Part shown: positions 53,156 to 63,864 of the stretch, piece by piece
How the letters are laid out: every line of letters starts with the position of its first letter
How positions within the stretch are numbered: the stretch's first letter is position 1
Source of the DNA: Myotis daubentonii
Taxonomy: Eukaryota > Chordata > Mammalia > Chiroptera > Vespertilionidae
Direction of reading: 5' to 3'
Assembly (NCBI RefSeq): GCF_963259705.1
Contig: NC_081851.1
Location: 61,836,855 to 61,900,854 of the forward strand
DNA length: 64,000 nucleotides
Translations under genes and position numbers: made by a program
Notes under the pieces: model-generated
The model's input: the letters and a program-made list of their open reading frames with translations, nothing else
What the model was told of the DNA's origin: nothing
Databases searched by the model: none

Positions 53156-53705
53156 TCTAGAAATCATTCTTTTCCAAGATCTAAGTGCAGTTGATTTGAC
53201 ATTATTTGTTCTGTTTGAATTCATGCTGATATCCAGTGATCATTGTATTCAAAACCATTCTTAGGTATTCAAAAACCATTTCATATATAACCTATTCTCA
53301 GCTTTGACTAAGGCTTAATATTAAATTTATTTGTCTGTAATTTCTGAAATCTGCTTCCCACTCCTGCCAGCCCACAAGACTTGATGCAACTCTGACCCAT
53401 CTCCAGGCCATGATTAGTTCTCTCTTTTTGAGCTCTTTCTCCAAGATTATAGCAGCTTTGTGATTACACTTGTTTATTGCTTTAGCACTATGGAATGGAT
53501 TGCATCTGGACCTGAAGATTTACACTCACATTAAGTTGTTTTAGCCTCTTTTATTCACCAGGCTCAGGTTTCAGTTCTCAGTGTTCTTCTGCAACCGTAG
53601 TTGGAAAACTGAGAGAAGATAAACAAAATACAAGTTGAGCAATTCTGCCTTCTCTACGTACTCTCTCAACCTTAACAACATCCTCTCTGAGCAGAGATTC
53701 TCTCA

Positions 53706-53852
53706 GTTCCTTGTTCTCTTTGAGAAATAGTATATTTTACCAAACTTGGGTCCGAATTCCCCCTCCCCCGTCCCCACCTCTTAATAGCCATGGTGGGCAA
53801 ATTGCTTTATCTGCTTGTGCTTCAGTTTTCTCACCTGCAGAAATTATGTTTG
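53706..53852 (+). repeat. Local duplication, copy 2 (partner 52450-52586)
   Basis: Same sequence as copy 1 about 1.26 kb upstream, with a longer C-rich stretch at about 53758-53777. Flanks of the two copies differ. Confidence 0.92.
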
Positions 53853-54505
53853 CCCCAACAAATTCCAAAGAGATAGTGTGAGATAAAGTATGTGAAATAT
53901 TTGTAGGATTAAGTGCTATACAGTATAAGGTGGGATAATAATCATTTATTTAAATGTAGCTATAAAACCTTTTGTTATCTTTAGGCATTTTTTCCCCAAG
54001 CCTTCGTGTGTGTGTGTTTTAGTTTTCTCATTCCTGGTACTATATCTGTATGGTTTTGCTGTTCTGTTATGTTCATCCTATTTTTTTTTTTTAGCCCCAT
54101 TAACTTCTCTCCAGAGAGTCATTCTGCAAACTCACTGGATACTTCCCTCTTTTTTATTATTGGAATTGTTTACAGGTATTTAAATGGAATTTAGGAAGAT
54201 TCATCTCTTGTGAGCCATTTCACTTAGCCATTGGTTTGGTGTGGGGTTATACCTTCTTTTTATGTTTTGAACTGTCCTTTTAAAAAAGTGTGATACATAT
54301 GTAATGGTGCCTAGTTGTTCTCTTCTTTACTTTTAGAAGTCTTTTATGATGAGATCATTTTCTGCTGAATTCCCCATCATAAGTATGTTTTTCACATTAC
54401 TTGTTGGCCATATAACTTGTATAGTATATCTCCACCAGCTTTTTTAGACTTCTGAAAGAAATCTGCCAACAAAGCAACGCAACAATTATATTTTGTCAGA
54501 ATTAG

Positions 54506-54761
54506 CCTTTTGTTTTTGTTAATCCAAACCCGAGGATATTTTTCCATTGCGTTTTAGAGAGAGTGGACGGGAGGGGGAGAGACAAAGAGAGAGAAACATT
54601 GATGTGAGAGAGACACATGGATTGGTTGCCTCCCACACATACCCTGACCAGGGCTAGGGATCAAGCTTGCAACCTAGGTTCATGCCCTTGACCAGAATCG
54701 AACCCGGGACCCTTCAGCCTGCAGGCCAATGCTCTAGCCACTGAGTCAACCCAGCTAGAGC
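54506..54761 (-). repeat. tRNA-derived SINE, antisense, with TSD
   Basis: Flanked by CAGAATTAG (54497-54505 and 54762-54770); tail complement GTTAATCCAAACCCGAGGAT. Confidence 0.88.
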
Positions 54762-55207
54762 CAGAATTAGACTTTAATATAAGAAAGAATACTCTCAATT
54801 TGTGTCAGGACAATTATATATCTTTTATATGGCTGAGTAGACATATTTTATTATTTTATTTCTATGACAATATGACTGTTATTTTTCTTTTTTGTCCCTT
54901 CTGCTGTTCTGTGTTCCCTCTGTCATAACTCAGTGTGTATTTGTGGAATAAAAGTGTTTGATTTCAAATTTCAGGATTTCATTTAGAGTTCTGGGTTCTT
55001 CTTATTATTATTTGAAGCAGGAGGCTTTCCCTGAAGTGAAAAAAATGGCTCTGATAACTAGAAAAAAAATGGCCACCCATTAGGAGTTATTGGTGAATTA
55101 TAAACATACAATCAAAAATTCTCATTTGAAAAATTATAGATATTCTTGCATTTTTAAAATGTCAAATGAGTATAAAATATTAAAAGTTTTTTAAAAATTC
55201 CTTGCAG

Positions 55208-55789
55208 GCTGACTACATCTCAGAATCAACTTTTCTCGATGGACCCATTCATCAAATGAAATATACCTGAACTATTTTAAAAAGCTTTGTACTTCATAAT
55301 GGAAATATTTACCCCCCTAAAAATGAAAATGAGATCATTTGAGAAGGTGATTTAAGGAGTGAACATTTGAGAAAGTATCCCATCAAATAGTGAACCAAAG
55401 GATAAGTACTGAATTAATCAATCTGAAACACCTTTTTATAAACGGGGAAGTTTTTATCTTGACAGAAAAATAAGTTTTATTCAGAATGTATTTTCTGAAA
55501 TTTAGAGAGACAAGAGTAAACTTAAAGGAAAATAAATGAAGATGTTTAGGAAGTAAGCAGTCAACTCTTCTCTGATGAAGATATTAAGGGAAGTAGCGAC
55601 CTTTTGTGCATTTAACTCACAGTTGTAGAACTTGCAGCCATCACTATGAGTAGCTTAAAAGAGGAAATAAAGAAGTTTTCAACTAAATCTAAAAGTACAG
55701 ACATTTTCTTTCCTGCTGAGATTTTAAAAGCTTCTTCATAACCATTGAAAAAGAATTGACAACTATTTTAAAAGATTAAAGAAAGGCAG
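55208..55789 (+). other. PRKD3: Probable PRKD3 5' UTR part of the ATG exon
   Basis: A plausible acceptor (CCTTGCAG, ending at 55207) precedes an AT-rich, repeat-free stretch running into the PRKD3 ATG. If this acceptor is used, the leader part of the exon is 582 nt and contains several short upstream ORFs. Other AGs between 55207 and 55789 could also serve (for example after TTATCTTGACAG near 55465). The exon start is not settled by sequence alone. Confidence 0.4.
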
Positions 55790-56077
55790 ATGTCTGCAAA
55801 CAATTCCCCTCCATCAGCCCAGAAGTCTGTGTTACCTGCACCTCTTCCTGCTGTGCTTCCGACTCCTTCTTCATGTTCAAGTCCAAAGACAGGACTTTCT
55901 GCCCGGCTCTCTAATGGAAGCTTCAGTGCACCGTCACTCACCAACTCCAGAGGCTCAGTGCATACAATTTCATTTCTACTGCAAATTGGCCTCACACGGG
56001 AGAGTGTTACCATTGAAGCTCAGGAACTATCTTTATCTGCTGTCAAGGATCTTGTGTGCTCCATTGTTTATCAAAAG
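55790..56077 (+). CDS. PRKD3: PRKD3 first coding exon (residues 1-96)
   Basis: The exon starts MSANNSPPSAQKSVLP and continues with a Ser/Pro-rich segment, then SPKTGLSARLSNGSFSAPSL and the conserved block HTISFLLQIGLTRES...VKDLVCSIVYQK. This is the N terminus of protein kinase D3, a DAG- and PKC-regulated Ser/Thr kinase of the CAMK group acting at Golgi, plasma membrane and nucleus. The last part is the beginning of the N-terminal ubiquitin-like dimerisation domain; C1, PH and kinase domains are encoded further downstream. The donor is GTACTG at 56078, phase 0. An in-frame TAA at 55769-55771 supports the start. The context around the ATG is weak (C at -3, T at +4). Confidence 0.95.
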
Positions 56078-56232
56078 GTACTGTGCATGCTTTTTATGTC
56101 TAGTTTTTCTAAGTAATATTGTTTCTAATGCTTTCTTGTGAATTATATATGCAACAATGAATTAACACAGATGGATGAATTAATTGTTTATATCCTAATT
56201 CTGAGCATTGTTGGAAGAGTTTGAATAGACTA

Positions 56233-56886
56233 TCCTATCTAATAATAGAGTAACATGGTAATTAACCGTAACTTCGCTACCCTTCCCATTGGCTAATCAG
56301 CGAGATATGCAAATTAACTGCCAACCAAGATGGCGGCCGGCAGCCAGGCAGCTTGCTTGCTCCCGTGAAGGAGGAAGCCAAGGTTTCCCGCCTGCCGCTG
56401 CTGGGCTCTGAGCTTGCACTCTAAGAAACAATGTTGCAAATATAGAAGCTAAACAATCCCCATGCTTTCAGCCAGCTTGCCGAGCTGGAGTTGCAACAGT
56501 GTTTCAATTATAGAACCCAAACAAACCCAGATACCTGCTTTCAGCAGCCGAGGTCTGAGCTGGAGCCGAGCCTCAGAGCTAAAGCCGGCTCTCAGTTCCA
56601 GTGACAGCCATAGAAGGTAAATAAATCCCAGAATAAAAAAGAAAAAGAAAAATAGGAGAGGTTGGGAGCTTCAGTCACCCGCCAGCCTGAAAACGGCTCT
56701 CAGCCCCTCACCCAGACTGGCCAGGCACCCCAGTGGGGACCCCCACCCTGAAGGGGGTATGACCAGCTGCAAGCAGCCATCATCCCCTCACCCAGGCTGG
56801 CCAGGCACCCAAGCGGGACCCCCACCCTGATCCAGGACACCCTTCAGGGAAAACCAGCTGGCCCCCACTCGTGCACCAGGCCTCTA
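56233..56886 (+). mobile_element. HeliBat-type Helitron, subtype with promoter-like 5' block
   Basis: Starts TCCTATCTAATAATAGAG and ends ...CGTGCACCAGGCCTCTA. Its 5' region holds ATTGG (56288-56292), octamer ATGCAAAT (56307-56314) and CAAGATGGCGGCC (56326-56338). It is the first of three head-to-tail Helitrons, 155 bp after the PRKD3 coding exon. Confidence 0.85.
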
Positions 56887-57357
56887 TCCTATATAGTAAA
56901 AGGGTAATATGCAAACTGACCCTAACAGCAGAAGGACTGGGAATGACTGGTCACTATGCCACACACTGACCACTAGGGGGCAGATGCTCAATGCAGGAGC
57001 TGCCCTCTGGTGGTCAGGGCGCTCTCACATGGGAGGAGCTCTGCTCAGCCACAAGCCAGGCTGATGGCTGCCAATACAGCGGTGGTGGTGGGAGCCTCTC
57101 CTGCCTCCTCAGCAGCGCTAAGGATGTCCGACTGCAGTTTAGGCCTGCTCCCCGCTGTCAAGTGGACATCCCCCGAGGGCTGCCGGGCTGCCAGAGGGAT
57201 GCCTGATTGCCAGCTTAGGCCCAATCCCCTGGGGAGCGGGCCTAAGCCAGCAGGTGGTCATCTCCTGAGGGGTCCCAAACTGCGAGAGGGCACAGGCCAG
57301 TCTGAGGGACCCCCACTCCTCCCCGAGTGCACAAATTTTTGTGCACCGGGCCTCTAG
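56887..57357 (+). mobile_element. HeliBat-type Helitron
   Basis: Starts TCCTATATAGTAAAAGGG and ends with the GTGCACAAATTTTTGTGCAC hairpin and CTCTAG. Carries CTGACCACTAGGGGGCAG (56966-56983) and the inverse CTGCCCTCTGGTGGTCAG (57000-57017). Confidence 0.92.
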
Positions 57358-57754
57358 TCTATATATATAAAAGGCTAAGTGACCATCCGTCCAACCAACC
57401 GACTGATCGGCTGGTAGGTATGACGTGCACTGATCACCAGGGGGCAGATGCTCAATGCAGGAGCTGCCGAGTGGCCCCAACTTTGCAGAGTGCCCTCTCA
57501 CACTCTGGGACCCCTTGGGGGATGTCAGCCCGATCCCCACAGGCCAGGCCAAGGGGCCCCAGCTGCCAGGGGGACCCCGCTCATTCTATAGGTGCCCTTT
57601 GAGCCGAGGCCCAGCCCCAGGTGTGGCCAGCCAGGGAGGGACCGTGGGAGGTTGGCTCCAGGGCATGTCCAGCCCATCTTGCCAAGTCCCATCCCACCAG
57701 CCGCCTTCTGATTAATTTCATTTCAATGTGCACAAATCTGCACTGGGCCACTAG
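57358..57754 (+). mobile_element. HeliBat-type Helitron
   Basis: Starts TCTATATATATAAAAGGC directly after the previous copy and ends with a degraded hairpin and CACTAG. Carries CTGATCACCAGGGGGCAG (57430-57447). Confidence 0.85.
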
Positions 57755-58053
57755 TGGGTCTATAAAGTCTGAAATTTCAGAGTCTAACAACTGGAGCCTG
57801 TATCCCAACTTTAAAATACTGCTTATTCAGTTGTCCTTTTAAGAGCAGGAAAATCGGCATAAAGTCAAGAGAATTTAAGAAATCTCATTTGATTTCATAG
57901 AAACCAGTAGGTAGAGAGCACAAGGTATCAAGGTATCTTACACAGGTCCATCCCTTAGTCTTCCTAGGTGCTCTCTTTTTTATACCCTTTCTTCCCTTTA
58001 GATCCTGATTTCACCTAAACTGCCATTTAATATGAGTAGATCATATTCTTTTT

Positions 58054-58269
58054 TTTTTTTTAATACATTTTATTGATTTTTTACAGAGAGGAAGGAAGGG
58101 ATAGAGATTTAGAAACATCAATGAGAGAGAAACATCGATCAGCTGCCTCCTGCACACCCCCACTGGAGATGTGCCTGCAACCCAGGTACATGCCCTTGAC
58201 CGGAATCGAACCCGGGACCCTTCAGTCCTCAGGCCAACACTCCATCCACTGAGCCAAACCGGTTAGGGC
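58054..58269 (-). repeat. Ves SINE with perfect TSD
   Basis: Flanked by GATCATATTCTTTTT (58039-58053 and 58270-58284). Confidence 0.95.
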
Positions 58270-58467
58270 GATCATATTCTTTTTGTCTTTTAAAAACCAA
58301 GTACATGAGTTGGAATATGTGACAGAATACATGAAAATTTGAACGTTGAGGGTAGTTTTGTTTCTCATTCACCGATCCCCTGCCCTATATCATGCCATGT
58401 TTTAAGGAACCGTAGCTAAGTGCCGTAATTATTTTGATTTGATGGATGGCTGGTATGGTCTCTATCT

Positions 58468-58819
58468 TCTATATATATAAAAGCCCAGCGACTGGAATGG
58501 TGGAACAACCAGAATGACTAGTTGGCTATGACACGCACTGCGGCAGCCAACCAGCCTGATCCGGGCCCCAATTGACCCCCATTCTCCTCCCCCCGGCTGG
58601 CCCCACCCCCAATTGACCCCCATTCTCCTCCCCCCGGCTGGCCCCACCCCCATCAGCCCCCAACACCCCAATCGGGTGGGGATTGCCGGCCAACTTCCTG
58701 CAACCCCTCCCCCCAGCCAGCCACAGCCCCTTTCCCCCACCAGCCTGGCCCGATGCGCCCCCATCAGGATGGGGCGGCTGGACCCCACCCGTGCACGAAT
58801 TTGTGCACCGGGCCTCTAG
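58468..58819 (+). mobile_element. Helitron with internal 41-bp tandem duplication
   Basis: Starts TCTATATATATAAAAGCC and ends with hairpin GTGCACGAATTTGTGCAC, then CTCTAG. Two perfect 41-bp units at 58570-58610 and 58611-58651. It lacks the CTCF-like pair. Confidence 0.88.
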
Positions 58820-59401
58820 TTTTATAAAACTATATGTAGATGGGGAGCGTAAATTGGTTACATTTTATTTTTAATGAACCAAGCATGTTTCACCTTTTTT
58901 TCAAACAAATCAGTATACTTTATGTTTCAAAATCATATCAGTGAGGTTAATATATATGGATTCAGGTTCTTCATCTCACTGTTTTTGTTTCAATTCCTTA
59001 TGCTGTATATAGTTTGTCATTATCTTCTGATGTAGAAGTAATTAACAGTCCAAAAAATATTATGTGGGTTGTGAAAATGACCTATGCCTCCTGTGTTTAA
59101 CAGCGATTTTTCTATTTCAGTATAGCCCACTTGTTTTATGGATCTGTAAAACCATCTCCTTTCTTTAAGTATCTTTGCTTTTAGTTTCCCTTTCATTAAA
59201 TGTTACAGGGCTTGTTAATAAATATTTTTGCAACTAGGTTGTACTTTTTACTTTAAAGGTAAGATTTTAACTTGAATATTTTGGTTTTATTTGAGCTCAT
59301 AGAAACTCATAACCAATGAGTTGGTGGAATCTGTATTATTCAGTTTTAAATCTTTGGAAATTTCATTTATTTCTTATTTATTTAGAAGTATACTGATTTT
59401 A

Positions 59402-59601
59402 GCCCTGACTGGTTTGGCTCAGTGGATAGAGCGTCGGCCTGCGGACTAAAGGGTCCCGGGTTCGATTCCAGTCAAGGGCATGTACCTTGGTTGCAGGCAC
59501 ATCCCCAGTAGGGGGTGTGCAGGAGGCAGCTGATGTGTCTAACTCTCTTTCCCTCTCCCTTCCTCTCTGTAAAAAATCAATAAAATATATTTTTTTAAAA
59601 A
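59402..59601 (+). repeat. Ves SINE with perfect TSD
   Basis: Flanked by AAGTATACTGATTTTA (59386-59401 and 59602-59617). Confidence 0.95.
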
Positions 59602-59952
59602 AAGTATACTGATTTTATACAGGATTATTTTAGAATTAATGTTACTTCATCATTAATATAGATGTGAGAAGTAGGTCAGATGGAGTACACTCATGGGAAA
59701 CTAGATTAAAAATCATAATCCAGGAAAAATTAGAGTGATACCAAGGAAATAAACAGGATATAGCTCACAAAAAGATAATTCAAGGTAAACTTTATACATA
59801 TTAAAATAGAACAATTGTTTATGGGTATAGCAAGCATAATATGAATATTATAGTGAACTTGAATTTGAACCAATATTATAGTCATATGGGGATGTGTTTG
59901 GCAAAAAATATATAGCATACATATGACATAAACATATTACACATTCCTTTTA

Positions 59953-60178
59953 TTTTTTATTTTTTTATATATATTTTATTGATTTTTTTCAGAGTGGAAG
60001 GGAGAGAGATAGAGAGTTAGAAACATCGATGAGAGAGAAACATCGATCAGCTGCCTCCTGCACATCTCCTACTGGGGATGTGCCCGCAACCCAGGTACAT
60101 GCCCTTGACCGGAATCGAACCTGAGACCTTTCAGTCCGCAAGCCGATGCTCTATCCACTGAGCCAAACCGGTTTCGGC
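59953..60178 (-). repeat. Ves SINE with perfect TSD
   Basis: Flanked by CACATTCCTTTTA (59940-59952 and 60179-60191). Confidence 0.95.
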
Positions 60179-60704
60179 CACATTCCTTTTAGACATGTGC
60201 TAGAATGCTGCTTGTTTAAGTGAAAAAGATATTGAGCTTAAAACTAGGTCCATTATGAATATGGATGGATACAGTTAAACAAGGATTGTATGTGTAAATA
60301 AATAAATAAATAAATAAATATTAGATTCCTATATTTGCATGTTGGTTTATAAAAAAATTTAACAACAAACAGGATCTCTGCCTTCTAGGAGTTTATACAC
60401 TAAAAGGAGTGCTTTTTATGCTGATAAAAGCCAAAGAACTAGTGGACCTGGCAGTCAGGAGAACCAAGAAAGCAAGCCTGTGTGAGCAGCAAGTAGAGCT
60501 GGGATTGAGCCAAGCAGAAACTGGCTGATCAGATCTCTGCTGGGGGCTAATACCAGAGAGTCATATTACAAATGAGCAAATCAGGATCGAGGGAATAGGC
60601 CAGAAGCCCTGCCTGTTTTATAGTGTTTATTCATGCATGGATTCCCAATGTCAAAATTACATGAGTGTTTAAATCTGTATTATTTTTTGTTACTGGTGTG
60701 TGTT

Positions 60705-60705
<1 letters not shown>

Positions 60706-60740
<35 letters not shown>
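60706..60740 (+). repeat. (AC)n microsatellite
   Basis: Uninterrupted ACACAC run; a short (TAAA)n tract lies at about 60296-60320. Confidence 0.95.
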
Positions 60741-60746
<6 letters not shown>

Positions 60747-60775
60747 GAATAATCGAAAAAAAGAAGTAGTAGTGT

Positions 60776-60985
60776 TTTAGACTCTGAGACAGACTCAGGT
60801 GATGATATTGATTCTACCATTTTCTTGATTTTTGAATATAGACCCTTTTCAAGTCACTTGACTTTCGGTCCTGATCTGTAGGATCATAATATTTACCTCC
60901 ATTTAAAAATTATGGTGATTAAATGTAAGCCCTTGATACAGTGTCTGGCACATAATTAGTGCCCTCAAGTAGTAATAGTCACGAT
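60776..60985 (+). repeat. MIR SINE
   Basis: GACTCTGAGACAGACTCAGG, CAAGTCACTTGAC, and GTGTCTGGCACATAATTAGT in MIR order. Confidence 0.8.
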
Positions 60986-61265
60986 TTTTTTAAGTCTCTT
61001 TAAATCTGGAAACACCATTGGTCCTGTGGTGGTCTTAAAATTTTAGTAAATACCAAAGTGAGTATAGCATTCCTCCAACACGCTGGCATTGCTTTACTCT
61101 TGCCTTTTGATTTTAGTGTTTAGCATATGACAAACTATAAAAAATAGAGCTTGTGTTCATTTTATTAGAGAACTGAGATTGTTTTAGGAATTTCGAAGAA
61201 ATTAAATGGAATTGTCTATAACAAGTGCTTTGCACAATACCTAATGCATAATAACTATGCTCAGC

Positions 61266-61470
61266 ATTGGCCTGTGTAACTCTGTTGTTTGGAGCGTCAT
61301 CCCATACACCAAAGGTGGTGAGTTCGATTTTTGGTCAGGGCACACACCTAGGTTTGCAGGTTTGATTCCATGTCAGGACTCGTGCGTTCGGGAGGCAAGT
61401 GATCGATGTTTCTCTCTCTTTCTCTTTTTTTTTTTTTCTCTCCCTAAAGTCAATTAATAAAACACACACC
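61266..61470 (+). repeat. tRNA-derived SINE, diverged
   Basis: Retains GTGAGTTCGATTTTTGGTCA, CAGGGCACACACCTAGGTTT and GGAGGCAAGTGATCGATG. The head differs from Ves. Confidence 0.75.
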
Positions 61471-62318
61471 TATATTCAATGAATGTTAGTTCCCCACCTT
61501 CTTGCTTTCATATTGCCAAAGGGATGTACCTCTAAGATGCTACTGCTACTGCATTAATTTGTTGAATGAGCATAGTAATTGTAATTGGGGTGAGAAAGGA
61601 AATTCTTTAAGCTATAACAGTGTTTACTGAAAATGAAATAATTCTAACTAAAGTTGACTGACTGTTTTTAGCTGATTTAAACATTTTTTAGTTTTGACTA
61701 TTTACATGACATTAGACCTGAAGACTTTGCTTATGATTCCTTATTAACAAGTGTTTTTGGCCTGTTCTTTGACTGAATACATTGTCTCTGCAGGCACTGG
61801 TTGGTTGTAATTTTCAGGTCCTGCCAAAGTAGAGCAAAAAACCCAGCTGTATCTTTTGTTTTCTGGAAACCAGTTGTCATTACGGGCTGTTTTCCTGTCT
61901 CATTTTTTTCTACGACAGCTGGGTTGTAGAAGCTAGGCGTCATCCTACTCTTCACCCTAGTCCTTTTTGTCTTAGCAAATAGTGTTAGGCAACCATAACT
62001 AATCTGGAGGCTCGAACTGAAAGAAGTGTGTGGTGTTTTTTTAAAAAATTCTGCTGGATATTCAGGTTAAGACCTTGGCTAGGATAAAAAGTTCCAGATA
62101 GTTTGAATTAAAGTAATCAGAACTAATAAAAACAAGGAAGAAGGAAAATGAAAAAAGATTGTTCTGGTTTGTGTCAAAGAGAAATAGCAAATGTTAAATG
62201 AAGTGCTCCTCTGGTATGTCATACCCAGAAAATTCTGGGTTGGAGATTAATGATGAAAGTTCAGAATAAACTCAGTTATGTTGAGTAATCTTCTCATTGA
62301 CTCATCTAGACTCTAGGG

Positions 62319-62535
62319 CAGGGGTGGGCAAACTTTTTGACTCGAGGGCCACAATGGGTTCTTAAACTGGACCGGAGGGCCGGAACAAAAGCATGGATGG
62401 AGTGTTTGTGTGAACTAATATAAATTCAAAGTAAACATCATTACATAAAAGGGTACGGTCTTTTTTTTTTTTTTTAGTTTTATTCATTTCAAACGGGCCA
62501 GATCCGGCCCGCGGGCTGTAGTTTGCCCACGGCTG
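62319..62535. mobile_element. hAT MITE with perfect 8-bp TSD
   Basis: Terminal inverted repeats CAGGGGTGGGCAAACT / AGTTTGCCCACGGCTG, with the duplication CTCTAGGG on both sides (62311-62318 and 62536-62543). Confidence 0.9.
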
Positions 62536-62991
62536 CTCTAGGGCCTTTTATCGGTATTTAGAAACAGAATCATTTAAATTATTCTTTAGTTAATACTTTC
62601 CTAAAAATGGTATTAAATTATTTGTCCCTGGGAAATATAGTAGTGTTAAATTAGTTAACTTTGCTCAGTAGGCCACAACCTTTTTAGTAAGTGCCTGTGA
62701 AATACTAAGTTCTAGGTGTTAGGAGTTCAGTAAGGAACATGAAAAAAGAATGTCCTTGCCCTTGTGTAGCTTATTACTATGATGTAGTTATTAGAAAGAA
62801 AGATGTCCTGTGAAGATTTATTTGACATCAAATTTAAAAATGATTTTAGTGTTCTGCTTCTAAAATTAAATGAATGTAAAGAAATCTGTGGTGCTGAGAA
62901 TGTTCTATATTTTGGTCTAGGTAGTGGTAATGGGTGTGTGTGTGTGTGCGTGTGTATATAGTAGTCTATCTCTTCTAATTAAGATTAGTGG

Positions 62992-63211
62992 CCCTACCAG
63001 TTTGGCTCAGTGGATAGAGCGTCAGCCTGCGAACTCAAGGGTCCCGGGTTCAATTCTGGTCAAGGGCATGTGCCTTGGTTGCGGGCACATCCCCAGTGGG
63101 GAGTGTGCAGGAGGCAGCTGATCGATGTTTCTCTCTCATGGATGTTTTTAACTCTCTATCCCTCTCCCTTCCTCTCTGTAAAAAAAAAAAAAATCAATAA
63201 AATATATTTTT
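62992..63211 (+). repeat. Ves SINE with TSD
   Basis: Flanked by AGATTAGTG; full head, body and A-rich tail. Confidence 0.94.
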
Positions 63212-63639
63212 AAAAAAAGATTAGTGCACTTATTCATTATACTTCAGTTAGAATTTAAAAAAAAAACTTAAACTAAAATGTACACTAAAACTCTTCAAGG
63301 TTTCCCATTGTACTTAGAATAAAACCCATGCTCCTTTTTAAAAGTGTATAGTGGTAAGTTATTTGTTCAGATAAATGTTAAATTTTAAAGCTCCTTTGTT
63401 AACATGCAAAAATTGTATTTGACCACATAGAATGAAAAACTTGAAAACTTCCTGCCTCATTACCATTTTTCTGACAAAAGTTTCATGGCATGAACTTTAA
63501 ACGGTTCACATAAAGAACTCCCAACATAAAGTTGCTTGAATAAATTTTATTTGCAAGTATTGGTACCTTTTACTTATAATAAATGTAAATGCATACCATA
63601 AAAAGTAACTTCTGAAATGGTTATTAAAAGGAAATATCT

Positions 63640-63864
63640 GCCGAAACCGGTTTGGCTCAGTGGATAGAGCGTCGGCCTGCGGACTGAGGGGTCCCGGGTT
63701 CGATTCCAGTCAAGGGCATGTACTTGGGTTGCGGGCACATCCCCAGTGGGAGATGTGCAGGAGGCAGCTGATCGATGTTTCTCTCTCATCGATGTTTCTA
63801 ACTCTCTATCTCTCTCCCTTCCTCTCTGAAAAATCAATAAAATATATTTTTTTTTAAAAATAAA
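63640..63864 (+). repeat. Ves SINE with perfect TSD
   Basis: Flanked by TAAAAGGAAATATCT (63625-63639 and 63865-63879). Very close to the youngest consensus in the window. Confidence 0.95.

Noticed and set aside
56991..57715. ORFs over 85-137 residues in the Helitron cluster
   Set aside because: They lie in GC-rich non-autonomous Helitrons, on both strands, and show no Rep/helicase motifs.
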